Shown here: positions 29,545 through 39,193 of the stretch, one piece after another
Layout of the letters: each line of letters opens with the position of its first letter
Position numbering within the stretch: the stretch's first letter is position 1
The notes under the pieces: generated by a model
Told to the model about the DNA's origin: nothing
Databases searched by the model: none
Seen by the model: only the letters and a program-made list of their open reading frames with translations
Program-made: the position numbers and the translations under genes
Assembly (NCBI GenBank): GCA_029690005.1
Contig: CP121458.1
Span: 1,488,001 to 1,552,000 of the forward strand
DNA: 64,000 nt
Source: Prescottella defluvii
GTDB taxonomy: Bacteria; Actinomycetota; Actinomycetes; Mycobacteriales; Mycobacteriaceae
Reading direction: 5' to 3'

Positions 29545-30248
29545 ATGAGGACAGCTGCTGCACTGTGGTTGGTTGCAGTTGGTCTGGTGGTTGCCGGTTG
29601 TGCTGATGGCAGCACGCCGGCCGACGGGGAAGGTGCATCCTCCGCGACTACGACCGTCGAGGCGTCCGCCCAGCGGCTTCTGCGAGCAGTCCTTCGGTTG
29701 CAGCTCTAACGCCGCCTGCGGACACTGTTTCCAGTGCTTCTTCGGGAGCTGAAAGCGCAGCGGCCGAACCTGGCGAGGCTCACTCCGATTCGCATGCGGG
29801 TACCGAGCAGTCGTCGGGAAGCTCGCACGTACCGGCTGCGCAGGGAACTCAATGGCCTGGCCCCAACAGGTCCGGGTCAGCGCCCTCACCAGAGTTCCCC
29901 ACGACACTTCCCGAATGGACACTTTCCCAGTCCTGGACGGGCATGGTCCGGGCATTCCAGGGGGAGTGGACGGTGGCACCGGGACCGGACAACATGCCCT
30001 ACACCGCACCGCAGAATCACTGCGACAGCGGTCGCATCCTGGTTCGATGGCGCGCACTGAACCCCAACGCGACCGTGATCGCAACGGACCAGGGTCGACG
30101 GGAAGACCCGAACATGGTCACGGCGAACGCCGGGTGGATGGACCTGGATGCTTGTCACGTTCCAGCGTTCCAGTTCGCCGCCAGCACTGATGCAAGCAAT
30201 CTGACCGACGTCACGGTCGCGATCGAGCAATGGTCACCGGCTCCCTAG
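29545..30248 (+). CDS. Lipoprotein with Ser/Ala/Pro-rich linker (apparent frameshift)
   Basis: The N-terminus MRTAAALWLVAVGLVVAGCA has a lipobox (VAGC), so the protein is a lipoprotein. The frame breaks near 29668; one extra C in GCCCAGCGG restores a linker of about 70 residues rich in Ser, Ala, Pro and Thr. The C-terminal domain (QGEWTVAPGPDNMPYTAPQN, then TVIATDQGRREDPNMVTANA) has about 100 residues and a Cys pair, and I cannot assign it. It is transcribed away from the secreted protein gene at 28736-29319. Confidence 0.65.
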
Positions 30249-30405
30249 GGACGTCGCCGGGCCAGACCGATCGCATCGCAGCTTCCGCGCCGCCGCCTAA
30301 CGCCTCGCGACCATCGCAGACGAAGCGCCCGAGGACGCCCAGTGCGAGCCCGCAACGTGCTAACTGCCCTATGTTGCATCACAACCGCGCGTAGATTCTG
30401 CCACC

Positions 30406-31706
30406 ATGGAGCTCGAATGGCTGCCGGTCCGTGAGTCGTCCGCACAGCGGGTCTGGCGGGAGGTCCTGCGGCCGATCGCCGCCGAGATGCAATCGACTGC
30501 GGGTGACCTCGCGGAGCGGGCGGTTGTGCGAATGCAGGCCGAGTCGCCGGAGTTGTTCGCCGACGCCCAGACCGTCGAGGAGCACCTTGTCAGCACGGAG
30601 GCAAGTCTTCGGCAGCTCGCTCAGATCATCGAAGCCGGTGGGGATCCTCGCCGGACCGAGCTGCCACCGTCGACCGTGGCGATTGCCAGATCGGGGGCGC
30701 AGCGGCAGGTCGCGCTTGCGGATCTGATGCGGTTCTATCGGCTTGCCCAGGAGCGGGTGTGGCAGTGGATGTTCCCCGCATCATCGCTTCCGCTCGAGAC
30801 GCGGGCGAGCAGGCGACGGCGCTCAACCTCACTACGGGCTGGCTTTTCGCGTACACAGACGAGGCGATGCGGCGGGTGGAGCAGGCCTACGAGATCGAAC
30901 GCGAGGCGTGGTCGCGTGGATCCGCAGCGGTCACGGCGGCGGCCATCGAGGAGATCCTTGGCGGGCGTGAACGCGACTGCCAGCGGGCGTCGACACGGTT
31001 GCGCTATGACGTGAACCGTCACCATGTCGGTGCCATCGCGTGGGTTGAATCGGTGTCGGAGGATGGTGATGCGCAGCCGGTGCTCAGCGCCGCGCTTGCG
31101 GGTTTCGCGCGTGCGGTTTCGGCTGAGGCGACACTGATCCATCCCATGAGCTCGCTTGCCGTAGCGGGCTGGGTCAGCCGCAGATCGGGTTTCACGATGG
31201 ACGACGTCGGGGCCGTGCGGGGCGCCGATCGAATTCCGGACCTGTTGGGCGGCGTGCGGATCGCGCTCGGTGAGCCGGGGCGTGGTCTCGAGGGTTTCCG
31301 CAGTACCCACATCGAGGCGACCCATGCCCAGCGGGTTGCGTCGTTGGGCGGGCCGCGTGGGGGAATCCTCACTCGCTATCGGGACATTGCGGTCGCTGCG
31401 CTGGCTACTGCAAATCGGGACCACGCTCTGGCGTTCGTGACCCGCGTGCTGGGCCTATTGGCAGTCGATGACGAGGCCACCCGCAGGCTTGCGACCACGT
31501 TGTCGGTGTATCTGGAAGAGAACCGGAGCCGCGTTCGAGTCGCGGAGCGACTCACCGTCCACCCGAACACGGTCAGTTACCGGGTCCACCAGGCCGAGGC
31601 GATCCTCGGTCGCAGCGTCGACGTCGACACCCTCGATCTTCGGGTTGCCCTGGCGATGTTGTCCGCACTGCCGGGCCTGGCGCGTCCCCGGCCGCCGGCA
31701 CTGTGA
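30406..31706 (+). CDS. PucR-type transcriptional regulator (apparent frameshift)
   Basis: About 433 residues. The N-terminal half is helical (GDLAERAVVRMQAESPELF), the middle has a GGDEF-like sensory region, and the C-terminus carries the PucR-type HTH (VAERLTVHPNTVSYRVHQAE, residues about 382-401). The frame breaks near 30778; one extra C in TTCCCCGC restores WMFPRIIASARDAGEQ. Target genes are unknown, but the gene just downstream, at 31823, is a candidate. Confidence 0.85.
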
Positions 31707-31822
31707 CACGAGCACAGCTGGCACTCCGAACGTTGTCGCGATGTGCCGAGAGAATGTGATCTGGGTCTCCTACCGTCTTGTGGCAGCGGCCAATCGGTGC
31801 GCACACCAGGAAGGGAACTGCC

Positions 31823-32398
31823 ATGAGCCGGTTTGACATCACTAAGACGAACGTCGCGGTCGAGCGATTGATCGAGCAGACGCAGAACCCGAGGCACCTG
31901 TTCATGCTCCATGCCTACAACCGGCACCGCTACTTGGAGATGGCCGGACGCTTCGAGGAGATCTTCGAGCCGGAGATGACGGTGGAGAACCCGGTCTATC
32001 GATTCGAGTACTTGGGGCAGAAGTTGCGGCTCGAAGGGGCCGAGCAGGTGAAGGCTGTGGACCGGGCGTGGAGCGAGACCGACCAATGTGTCTTCTACGC
32101 CGAGGATGAAGAGGTCGCGGTCAGTGACCACATGATCATCTCGCGGTCCATTATGTACCAGCAGACCGCTGGCGCCGAACTTGCTGAGGGGTTTCCTGAA
32201 ATCGACCCGGACGCAATGTACTTGGCCCGGGTCGCCAACGTGATGGTGTGGCCCTACGACGACCGCTGCAGATTGATCGGCGAGGACGTGTGGGAGTACG
32301 AAACGTCCGAGCGGGAGTTGATCAAACTCGCCCCCGAAGAGGTGCTCACGGTGGACTACGTCTCATCGAGGAATCACCTCGGTCGTCCGGCGAGCTGA
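31823..32398 (+). CDS. Conserved hypothetical protein, possibly NTF2-like
   Basis: A 191-residue protein. The ATG at 31823 has the ribosome site aaggga. Residues 24-75 (RHLFMLHAYNRHRYLEMAGR, FEPEMTVENPVYRFE) and the pattern MVWPYDDRCRLIGEDVWEYE suggest an NTF2-like or SnoaL fold with an enlarged N-terminus. It lies 116 bases downstream of the PucR gene on the same strand. Function is unknown. Confidence 0.6.
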   Translation: MSRFDITKTNVAVERLIEQTQNPRHLFMLHAYNRHRYLEMAGRFEEIFEPEMTVENPVYRFEYLGQKLRLEGAEQVKAVDRAWSETDQCVFYAEDEEVAVSDHMIISRSIMYQQTAGAELAEGFPEIDPDAMYLARVANVMVWPYDDRCRLIGEDVWEYETSERELIKLAPEEVLTVDYVSSRNHLGRPAS

Positions 32399-32798
32399 AG
32401 GACTTCCTTCCTCGAGATCGTCATCGCTTTGGGTGGACTTGAAGTCCAGCAGCAGATCGGTCATCCCGGCGACCCCCGGACGTCGAGATGTTGCCGCTCC
32501 GCATCCCCCAATGTTCTTGCCCCTGAAAGGCTCTCTCACCAGCTCTCCCAGACGAGAGATGTCGACGCGACCCATCGCGGCTGACCGGCCGATACCTACC
32601 CGCACGATGAGCGGAACGGCGATCGAGCATGCAACACAATCCGGGGAACGACGCGGCCGTTGCGGACGGCCGAGGTGCCCGCAAGGTGGTGCCTCGCGGC
32701 CGGCTCGCGGACTGGGATCCCGCTGGCCGGACTCGCTCGGCGCTCGAGGTGCTCTTCTCCCAGCACGCCGAGCGCGACGCGAGCCTGCTGCCGATCCG
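32399..32798. other. Gap without recognised gene
   Basis: All six frames show only short Arg/Ser-rich ORFs of shadow type. A minus-strand stretch (MGRVDISRLGELVREPFRG in its middle) might be the remains of a gene, but I do not recognise it. Confidence 0.4.
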
Positions 32799-33132
32799 TT
32801 ACGGCCGTCCCTGATGCCCCAGCGAAGCCCACGACGCCAACGAGCCAGGGCCGCCCGAGCGCAGCGGTGATGCGGGCGCCGGATTGTTCGGGCTCTGTTC
32901 GTCATTGACCGCCTCGAAGGTGTTGTTGAGCGTGTGCATCGCGAACCGCACCACCACGCCGTTGAGAATCGCGATACCGAGCGCCACCACGAGCAGCACC
33001 GCCACCACTGCCGAAACCCGCGGCGGGGCAACACGGTTGAGTTGTCCGATCTCTACCAGAACGAACAACACACGACCCATGTGGAAATCGGGGCCGTCGC
33101 CGATCTCGGTCTCCTTGGGGAAGCGGCTCGGC
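32799..33132 (-). pseudogene. Fragment of Abhydrolase_9-type membrane protein
   Basis: About 110 residues of one frame match the centre of the Abhydrolase_9 family of actinobacterial membrane proteins with an alpha/beta-hydrolase domain. They show a segment VSAVVAVLLVVALGIAILNG, then HTLNNTFEAVNDEQSPNN and the junction SGGPGSLASWASLGHQGR. The N-terminal membrane domain and the whole hydrolase domain are missing. There is no start codon at the left end of the homology and the frame closes right after GHQGRP. It is a gene relic. Confidence 0.65.
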
Positions 33133-33177
33133 TATAGCATCCGAGATCATCGAACACGCCCCTGTCAGTGTGGCCCT

Positions 33178-33563
33178 TTATTCCATTTGTTCGACCCATT
33201 GGGCCCGCGATGGCCCCGGTTCGAACGGCTCGCTGAAGTACTGCGTCTCGCGGACCACCTCACCGCCCTCGAATTCCATAATGCTGACCACGTAAAACGG
33301 TTGTCCGTCATACGTCAGGACGAGTTCGCTGATCCAAAGATCGCCGCCACCAAGCATGCGTCGCACGGTGAAGCGCTTCGTGCTTGGCTGTGCGACGCGC
33401 GACGCCTGAATGTTGGCCCTACCGCGGATGCGCTCGCCGGATTGCGGATACTCGAGAACTGCATCAGCCCGATAGATTTGGTGCTCTGCCGCAAAGTCAT
33501 TGGCGTCGGAGGCTGCCCAGTGGCGCCGCAACGCGCCCGAATATCGTTATCACCCAATGCCAT
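33178..33563 (-). CDS. NTF2-like protein (apparent frameshift)
   Basis: About 128 residues. The body (HWAASDANDFAAEHQIYRAD, LEYPQSGERIRGRANIQ, FYVVSIMEFEGGEVVRETQY) is a clear NTF2-like fold of the polyketide-cyclase/SnoaL type. The start MALGDNDIRA at 33563 is in another frame and joins after adding one base near 33540. Without it, a TTG at 33531 would be the start. The substrate is unknown. Confidence 0.7.
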
Positions 33564-33664
33564 CTTCCCTCCCAGTGGATGCAACGCTCTGTTATTGGGG
33601 GCGGGGCTCGACATGGCTGTCGAGCCTGCAGTGTAGCCCTCTCAGAATCGGTTTGTGTTGCTCG

Positions 33665-33698
33665 TGTGGTGGGAGAACATCTGTGGTGGGAGAACATC
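33665..33698. repeat. 17-bp tandem duplication
   Basis: Two exact copies of tgtggtgggagaacatc lie next to each other in the 250-base region between an NTF2-like gene and an SDR gene. They could be an operator pair or a replication slip. Confidence 0.8.
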
Positions 33699-33813
33699 GC
33701 GCCATACCTACGGCACGCTCGGCATTGCAAGCATAGAGGGGAAGGGGTGACAATCAACATGGTCAGAGACACTGAGTTCGGGATGTCGCCTGGCTCACGA
33801 CGGAGGGACACTG

Positions 33814-34556
33814 ATGAGTCGTGTTGCCGTGATCACCGGAGCCAGTCGAGGAATCGGCGCGGCAACCGCACTGGTCCTCGCGGAGCAGGGGTTTCGGGTG
33901 GTCGTCAACTACCGGTCCAGTGCCGAGCAAGCAGACGAGGTGGTCAGGGTCGCGTCCGCGGCTGGCGGCGAGGCAGTGGCGATTCGAGCCGATGTCACCG
34001 AACCCGACGATGTCGCCGCAATGGTCGACGAAACCGAAGGGCGGTGGGGGCGGGTCGATGTGCTCGTGCACAACGCTTTGATCCCATTCGATGTCACCTC
34101 GTTCGCTGATCTGAGCTGGGAACAGCTCGGCGGCAAGCTGGACCGCGAACTGCGCGCCGCATTCCTGCTCACCAAAGCTGTTGTGCCGGGGATGGTTTCC
34201 CGTGGTTACGGCCGACTGGTGTATCTCAGCACAGGGTTGTCCGCCGTCCGCGCGAAGGCATGATCACGCTGGGTACCGCGAAGGCGGCACTGGACCAGTT
34301 CGTCCGGTTCGTTGCACTCGAGATGGCGCCGCGTGGGATCACCGCCAACCTCGTCGCGCCCGCGACGGTGGCCGAAACCAAGGCGAACGAGCAGCTGACG
34401 GCGCAAGAAGTGGATCAACTCGGCGCAACCAACCCGATGGGGCGCCTGGTGCGTCCCATCGAGGTGGCCAAGACGGTGGCATTCTTGGCAAGTGAGGATT
34501 CCGGTTTCACCACCGGGCACTACCTACCGGTCAACGGCGGGCTTGCCATGGATTGA
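33814..34556 (+). CDS. SDR-family protein without catalytic Tyr (apparent frameshift)
   Basis: About 247 residues. The NAD-binding motif VITGASRGIGAATALVLAE is at residues 6-24 and the end VNGGLAMD is typical of SDRs. The frame breaks near 34240; one more C in TTGTCCGCC gives STGLSRRPREGMITLGTAKA. Where classic SDRs have Y-x-x-x-K, this one reads L-G-T-A-K, so the catalytic Tyr is missing; similar H/L-G-T-A-K variants exist in the family. It may bind cofactor without normal dehydrogenase activity. Confidence 0.75.
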
Positions 34557-34607
34557 AACAGGTCCCGCCGCTGGGGAAGTCAGCGGATCAGGAGAGGGGT
34601 TTCGGCG

Positions 34608-35471
34608 ATGCAGAGCATCGACCTGGCCTATGTAGGCCATGGCCTCCACGAGGAACTGATCGCCTATGTTGCCGACCAGGAGGGCTGCTACGAGGACGCG
34701 GGTGTCCACGTCGCCATCCGCGACGGCGTCGGCTGGGAGACAGAGCGTCTGCGCCGCGGCGCGACGATCGGTCTGGGTCGGACCCTGTTGTCGCGGATGA
34801 CCGACGGCATCGGTTGGACAGTGCTCAGCGTCAACACCCATCGCCCGTTGTTCTGGTTTCTCAGCAGCGCCTCGGTGACATCCATGGCCCATCTTCGCGG
34901 GCGCCGCCTGGCAGTCCACGCCGCCCACACGGCCCCCGGCTGCTTCGCCCGGATCGTCCTGCGCAAGCACGGTCTGGACCCGACCGTGACCTGGAATGTC
35001 TGGCGCGGCATCCGGGTGACTACCAGATGGACCTGCGACGCCTTCGGGACGGCACGATCGACGCAGCCTACGTGGGCAGCACGCTCTCGCCCGAACAGGT
35101 CGCCGAGGAAGAGGGTTCCACCTGCTGGCCTGGGTCGGCGATCACTTCCAGATCCCGACCGTGGGCGTCGCCGTGGACCCGTGCATGTCCCGCTGGACAG
35201 CCCCGCCCTGCAGGCCCTGGTGCGCGCCAACCAGCGGGCGCTGCGGACCCTTGACGAACAACCCGCCCTGGCCGTCGACTACATCGCCTCGTTTCTCAAC
35301 CGGCTGACGCGTGAGGAGGCGCAGCAGTACTACGAGCGCTACATCGGCCCATACTTCACCCCCGACGGCCGGGTGGACCTCGACATCGCGCAGCGAGCAA
35401 TCGACTCGGTCGCGGCCGAGCTCGGCGTCGAGGCGGTAGACGCCAACACCGTCTACGGGCCGTCCGCATGA
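34608..35471 (+). CDS. ABC-type substrate-binding protein, SsuA/TauA-like (three apparent frameshifts)
   Basis: About 288 residues with the NMT1/SsuA-type pattern: LAYVGHGLHEELIAYVADQE, GRRLAVHAAHTAPGCFARIV, GTIDAAYVGSTLSPEQ, HLLAWVGDHFQIPTVGVA and LVRANQRALRTLDEQPALAV. These lie in three frames. Adding one G near 35027, one G near 35115 and one C near 35183 gives one continuous protein. There is no signal peptide and no ABC permease or ATPase beside it. It may be an orphan nitrate/sulfonate-type binding protein or a regulator of that fold. Confidence 0.65.
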   Translation: MQSIDLAYVGHGLHEELIAYVADQEGCYEDAGVHVAIRDGVGWETERLRRGATIGLGRTLLSRMTDGIGWTVLSVNTHRPLFWFLSSASVTSMAHLRGRRLAVHAAHTAPGCFARIVLRKHGLDPTVTWNVWRGIRVTTRWTCDAFGTARSTQPTWAARSRPNRSPRKRVPPAGLGRRSLPDPDRGRRRGPVHVPLDSPALQALVRANQRALRTLDEQPALAVDYIASFLNRLTREEAQQYYERYIGPYFTPDGRVDLDIAQRAIDSVAAELGVEAVDANTVYGPSA

Positions 35472-35641
35472 ACGTCAGCGCCGTCCGAACGCGCGACTCG
35501 TCTGCGTCTGGTCAGCTCGACGGCTTCCGGACACCCGACATCATCGGCCGCCGCAGGTCATGACAGATAGCCACCCCTCCACAATGGAATCGATGGATCA
35601 ATCAGGCGGAGTGCATCAGTCCCGACACTGCAGGCGCTGAG

Positions 35642-36050
35642 ATGCCAGTCCCGCCCATGCCGGTCACCGCGGAATACCGTGCCTCAATGCCCACAACGCT
35701 GTGCCGCACACTCCGATACGGAGCCCTCGCCCTCGTGACGGTGCTCGCCACCGGGGTCCTCTGCACGATGTTCGTCTACCACAGCATCAACATCTTTACC
35801 CCACCCGAACGGATTGAATCCCTCGGCAGGACATACACACTCAGCTGCAACAACCACGCCGGCTACAGCCGCGAAGGGATCGACCAGCGACACCACACGC
35901 TCACCACCACCTTGGAACAGGTCGGCTGCCTCTGGCCCCGTCACCCCGCCTACCAATTCCAAAACGACCTGATCCGAGGCCAAGCCACCACCACCGCCTA
36001 CCTCAAACGGGGCGACCGCCACATCCCCTACAGCCTCTCCGGCGCCCCTA
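35642..36050 (+). CDS. Small membrane-anchored hypothetical protein
   Basis: One membrane helix (YGALALVTVLATGVLCTMFV) is followed by an outer domain of about 85 residues with two Cys (TYTLSCNNHAGYSREG, LEQVGCLWPRHP). The frame stays open over the convergent gene at 36121, but one extra C in GCGCCCCTAA near 36045 would stop it at SLSGAP. ATGs at 35642 and 35687 are both possible. No family recognised. Confidence 0.5.
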
Positions 36051-36120
36051 AGCCTCCACACGCATCACACCGGATCGAACCTCCGGGCCGACGCATCATG
36101 CTCAAGGACTCGGACCAGCG

Positions 36121-36516
36121 TCATCGCCACGGGATCTCGTCGCTGGAACCCGCGATCGTGTACGGATACTCATCGAACGGGACAGGAAGCCCAACAAGAG
36201 CGTCGGCTGATGCAACGACGATCTCTCCCTCCGGATCGATCAGAACAGCGCAAGTGGCCTGCAGAATCTCGTGGATGACGTCCCATACCTGATCGCCCGA
36301 GGAGCGCACGAAGCCGAGCGACGCAATCGACCGCCCATCGTCCGTCAGACCGACGGAAACGTCGGTGTAGCAGCCCGACTCGAAAAACAAACGCACATCC
36401 CCGGAGTCCAAAGAGCCTTCGACCCAGTACTTGCCGAGCACCTTCTCCGCAGCGGCCCGATCCATCGAAGCATCACACCCATCGGAGAACCGCACCACGT
36501 ACACGAACCACGACAT
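36121..36516 (-). CDS. Hypothetical protein
   Basis: A 131-residue soluble protein (MSWFVYVVRFSDGCDASMDR at the start, then VLIDPEGEIVVASADALVG). The even mix of beta strands and acidic residues recalls small immunity-type proteins, but I cannot place it. The ATG at 36516 has only a weak ggtgag upstream. Confidence 0.5.
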   Translation of the reverse strand: MSWFVYVVRFSDGCDASMDRAAAEKVLGKYWVEGSLDSGDVRLFFESGCYTDVSVGLTDDGRSIASLGFVRSSGDQVWDVIHEILQATCAVLIDPEGEIVVASADALVGLPVPFDEYPYTIAGSSDEIPWR

Positions 36517-36802
36517 CCGCTCACCATAAATGCCGTTAGCCCTGGGCCGCAGACGAGAAACCGCGGTCGCTGCACCCAACGCCGGGTGCAGGGGCCCATC
36601 AGCATCACGCGAATACGATCGGCGACACTGACGACCGGGAGACCCGGCCCGGCAACCACGGGCCGGGCCTCGCACTTGTGTCAGACCGAATCGAACCTCG
36701 CAGCCGACACCCACGATGACGACGGCGCGGACGAGTGGTCGAAGGCCCGAAAGCCCCTGGTCCGAGGCCTTGGGTCATACTGCGGGTGTCGAAGCGCCGT
36801 GG

Positions 36803-37124
36803 CTAGGTGAGCTCCAGGCCGCCGTCGACGGTGAGGACCTGCCCGGTGAGCCAGATGGCGGCACGGGCCGGGGGCCACGGCGTTGACGCGGATGCTGTCG
36901 GCGGCCAGCTCCAGGGCCCATGTGCGGGTGAGCTGATACTCGAGCAGCTGGCCGACGGCCTCCCCAAGATCGCGTCGTCGACGAAGGACACCGGCGGGCC
37001 GAGCAGCTTCTGGGCCGGTCGCCGGATGTGATGCCGGAAATACACTCCGGTCACAGCCGCATCGCTCGCCATGATCGTGACCGGGCCCGGTGCCGCGGTG
37101 TCGATCACCGTGTGCCGAATAGTC
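36803..37124 (-). pseudogene. Chimeric relic: ogt 5' end fused to SDR 3' end
   Basis: The first 55 or so residues (MTIRHTVIDTAAPGPVTIMA, then GVYFRHHIRRP) match the N-terminus of methylated-DNA-cysteine methyltransferases (Ogt). The next frame continues LGEAVGQLLEYQLT and then, without a break, RTWALELAADSIRVNAVAPGP, which is the middle of an SDR. After a further deletion comes the SDR tail IWLTGQVLTVDGGLELT and a stop. So two unrelated genes were joined by deletion, and the SDR part has lost about 40 internal residues. Confidence 0.7.
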
Positions 37125-37221
37125 ATCCGCTTCCCCTATCTCTCGTTCTCACCAGGCAGACGCTCACCGGGCACCGAACATGAGAAACGGATTCCAGCGG
37201 TGTCACACCATCGCTGCGGGG

Positions 37222-37662
37222 TCAGCGGGTCGTGTTCCACGCCTTGTGGACGAATTCCAGGCGGTTGCCATCGGCATCGCGAACATTGGCGGCGTAGTAG
37301 CCGGGTGCGAAGTAGGTTCGGTCGGCCGGTTCGCCTTCGTCGATGCCACCGGCCCTGACGGCAGCGGCGTACGCTGCGTCGACCATCTCGTTGCTGTCAC
37401 AGACGATGCCCACATAGAGGCCCGTCTCGCCGGATACACGCCGGCGCAACCAGATACTCGAGCCGACCCTTGCCCCGGAGATGTAGTCGGCGTCACCGAT
37501 GCCGAAGAGGTCCGGCACGCCGTCCGGACCGTCTGCGGCGGTGTAGTTCCCGAACGCGCGCCACCCTGCGGGGCCGAGGGCTTCGAGGTAGAAGGCCAGT
37601 GCCCGGTCGATATCGGTGACGGAGATGTAGACGTGGTCGATCACTGTTCGCTCACTTTCCAT
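37222..37662 (-). CDS. VOC-family protein (glyoxalase/dioxygenase-like)
   Basis: A 146-residue protein with the two-module VOC fold: VIDHVYISVTDIDRALAFYLEA at the start and GYYAANVRDADGNRLEFVHK at the end. The metal positions would be His in DHVYI and Glu in LEFVH. The substrate is unknown. Its start overlaps the end of the NmrA-like relic, so the two were once translated together. Confidence 0.85.
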   Translation of the reverse strand: MESERTVIDHVYISVTDIDRALAFYLEALGPAGWRAFGNYTAADGPDGVPDLFGIGDADYISGARVGSSIWLRRRVSGETGLYVGIVCDSNEMVDAAYAAAVRAGGIDEGEPADRTYFAPGYYAANVRDADGNRLEFVHKAWNTTR

Positions 37663-37803
37663 ACGGCGGTGTTCGCCTGGGCGAACTCGTCGAAGGTTCG
37701 TACGGGGTGGCCGATGATCTGTTCGACAGTGGTGTCGGGTCGGGCACCGTTGCCCGCCGAGATCGTCTCCGTCTGAACGGACCGCGTGAGTTCCCGCCCG
37801 ATG
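37641..37803 (-). pseudogene. C-terminal fragment of NmrA-like gene
   Basis: About 50 residues (RELTRSVQTETISAGNGARP, then TTVEQIIGHPVRTFDEFAQ and a stop) look like the C-terminus of an NAD(P)-binding NmrA-type protein; the rest is missing. The stop lies 22 bases inside the VOC gene, so the original pair overlapped. Confidence 0.5.
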
Positions 37804-37830
37804 AGGACTGTTCCCGCTGCTCCAGGCTGG

Positions 37831-38535
37831 TTACGCCCCCTGACAGGATCTCGCGGCAGCGCGGATCACGTCGATCACCAGGCTGGGCTGGGACAGCATC
37901 GGAACGTGGCTGCTGTCCGCCTCGTAGGTGCTTGCGTCCATGCGTTCGGCACAGAAGCGCTCCAGTTCGGGATGCACGGTGCGGTCGTTTCTGCCCACGA
38001 TGTACCAGCTCGGCTTCGATTTCCACGCGGTGCCCGCGACCTGCTGCTCGAAGAGATCTGCGGCGGGCACCCCTTGAGTCGCCAACACGAGCTGCTGTTC
38101 CTGTTCGGAGAGATCACCTGCGAAGCATTCGATACCGTCCGATCGCAACCAGATCCGACCCTCTGCGATCTCGACGTGCGCGAACACATCCGTCGTGGGG
38201 AACTTGGCCTGCAGGCTCTGCGACGTCTCATCCTCGTCCGGGGCGAGCGCGGCGATGTACACGAGCCCCGCGACACGGTCATCGGTTCCCGCTGCCGTGA
38301 TGACGGTGCCACCGTACGAATGCCCGACGAGGATTGCCGGGCTTCTGACCCGCCCCAGAGCCCGCTTGACCGCAGCGACATCGCCTTCCAGGGTGTCGAG
38401 GCTGTTCTGCGTGGACACCACCTCGTGCCCTTCTGCCTGCAGTGCCGGTATCACCTTGCTGAAGCAGGACCCATCGGCCCACAAGCCGTGGGCGAATACG
38501 ATGCTCGGCATGGTCGGCGTCGACATGATGCGCAC
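37831..38535 (-). CDS. Alpha/beta hydrolase
   Basis: A 234-residue alpha/beta hydrolase of the small esterase type (SABATH-like or pyrethroid-hydrolase-like). The oxyanion region SIVFAHGLWADGSCF is at residues 11-25, the nucleophile elbow GHSYGG near residue 70, and the catalytic His lies in the end region SSHVPMLSQPSLV. An inner ATG four codons in (MSTPTMPS) is also possible. It is the last intact gene before repeat copy A. Confidence 0.88.
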   Translation of the reverse strand: MRIMSTPTMPSIVFAHGLWADGSCFSKVIPALQAEGHEVVSTQNSLDTLEGDVAAVKRALGRVRSPAILVGHSYGGTVITAAGTDDRVAGLVYIAALAPDEDETSQSLQAKFPTTDVFAHVEIAEGRIWLRSDGIECFAGDLSEQEQQLVLATQGVPAADLFEQQVAGTAWKSKPSWYIVGRNDRTVHPELERFCAERMDASTYEADSSHVPMLSQPSLVIDVIRAAARSCQGA

Positions 38536-39193
38536 CCTTCCTCGGCGCGAATCAACCGGATCCGCTCCGGACTAGGTTTGTTCTCCGTCGTCTCACCGTG
38601 GCGGCCGGATCGGCCCCACAGACACCATCGTCCTCCCACGACCCGCAGCGGGGCCGCCGTATCGGTATGCGAGCTCGGCAGATCCACCCCGGCCGTACCC
38701 CGAATGACCGTGATGCCCAGTCGGCACATCAGACGAAAAATCGGTGTCGGCGCGAAGGTTCTCGAATGTCCCTCTTGAAGAAAGGAAAGAAAAGAGGACT
38801 GCTCAGAGAGAAAGAGCGAGAGATAGAGAAGAGAGAAGAAGAGTGTTCACCTATGCCGGTTCGCCTTGGGCTGTAGGTGAACTGGATAGGTCGACCGGTT
38901 GGTGATCACACTTAGCGAGGGCTCCTGATCACACGCTGATTGGAGCCGTTCGATTCTGCGAGCGTCAGCGGTCACTGCGGTCGGGTTGGCCCGCTCCTGG
39001 GCCGGAGGAGCTCCCGCCGGCTTCCCGGCCCAGCTTCAGAGCCATCGGGAAAACTGGTCGCGAGTAGACGAGCACAGCCGGTCGCCGGACCGGGCAAGAC
39101 CGGCCTGCCGTCGATCGGTGGGGCACCCTCGTCCGGCCATACTGCTGGCCGCAGTCCCGGGGAAGGACCGCGACCAGCGATGACGCGACTGAC
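38536..39193. other. Gene-free stretch with purine tract and repeat copy A
   Basis: No gene is supported. Positions 38777-38843 are a nearly pure purine run (gaagaaaggaaagaaaagag and on), strange for this GC-rich genome, followed directly by a 91-nt repeat copy. The rest has only short shadow ORFs. Confidence 0.6.
38845..38935 (+). repeat. 91-nt dispersed repeat, copy A
   Basis: It starts gttcacctatgccggttcgc and ends ctcctgatcacacg. Aligned without gaps to copy B it agrees at 68 of the first 90 bases, and to copy C at 58 of 90 (hand count). A purine-rich tract precedes it. It lies outside any recognised gene. Confidence 0.8.

Noticed and set aside
32363..33034. 223-codon minus-strand ORF
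   Set aside because: It only partly overlaps the Abhydrolase_9 relic in the wrong frame and is Arg-rich without any recognisable motif.
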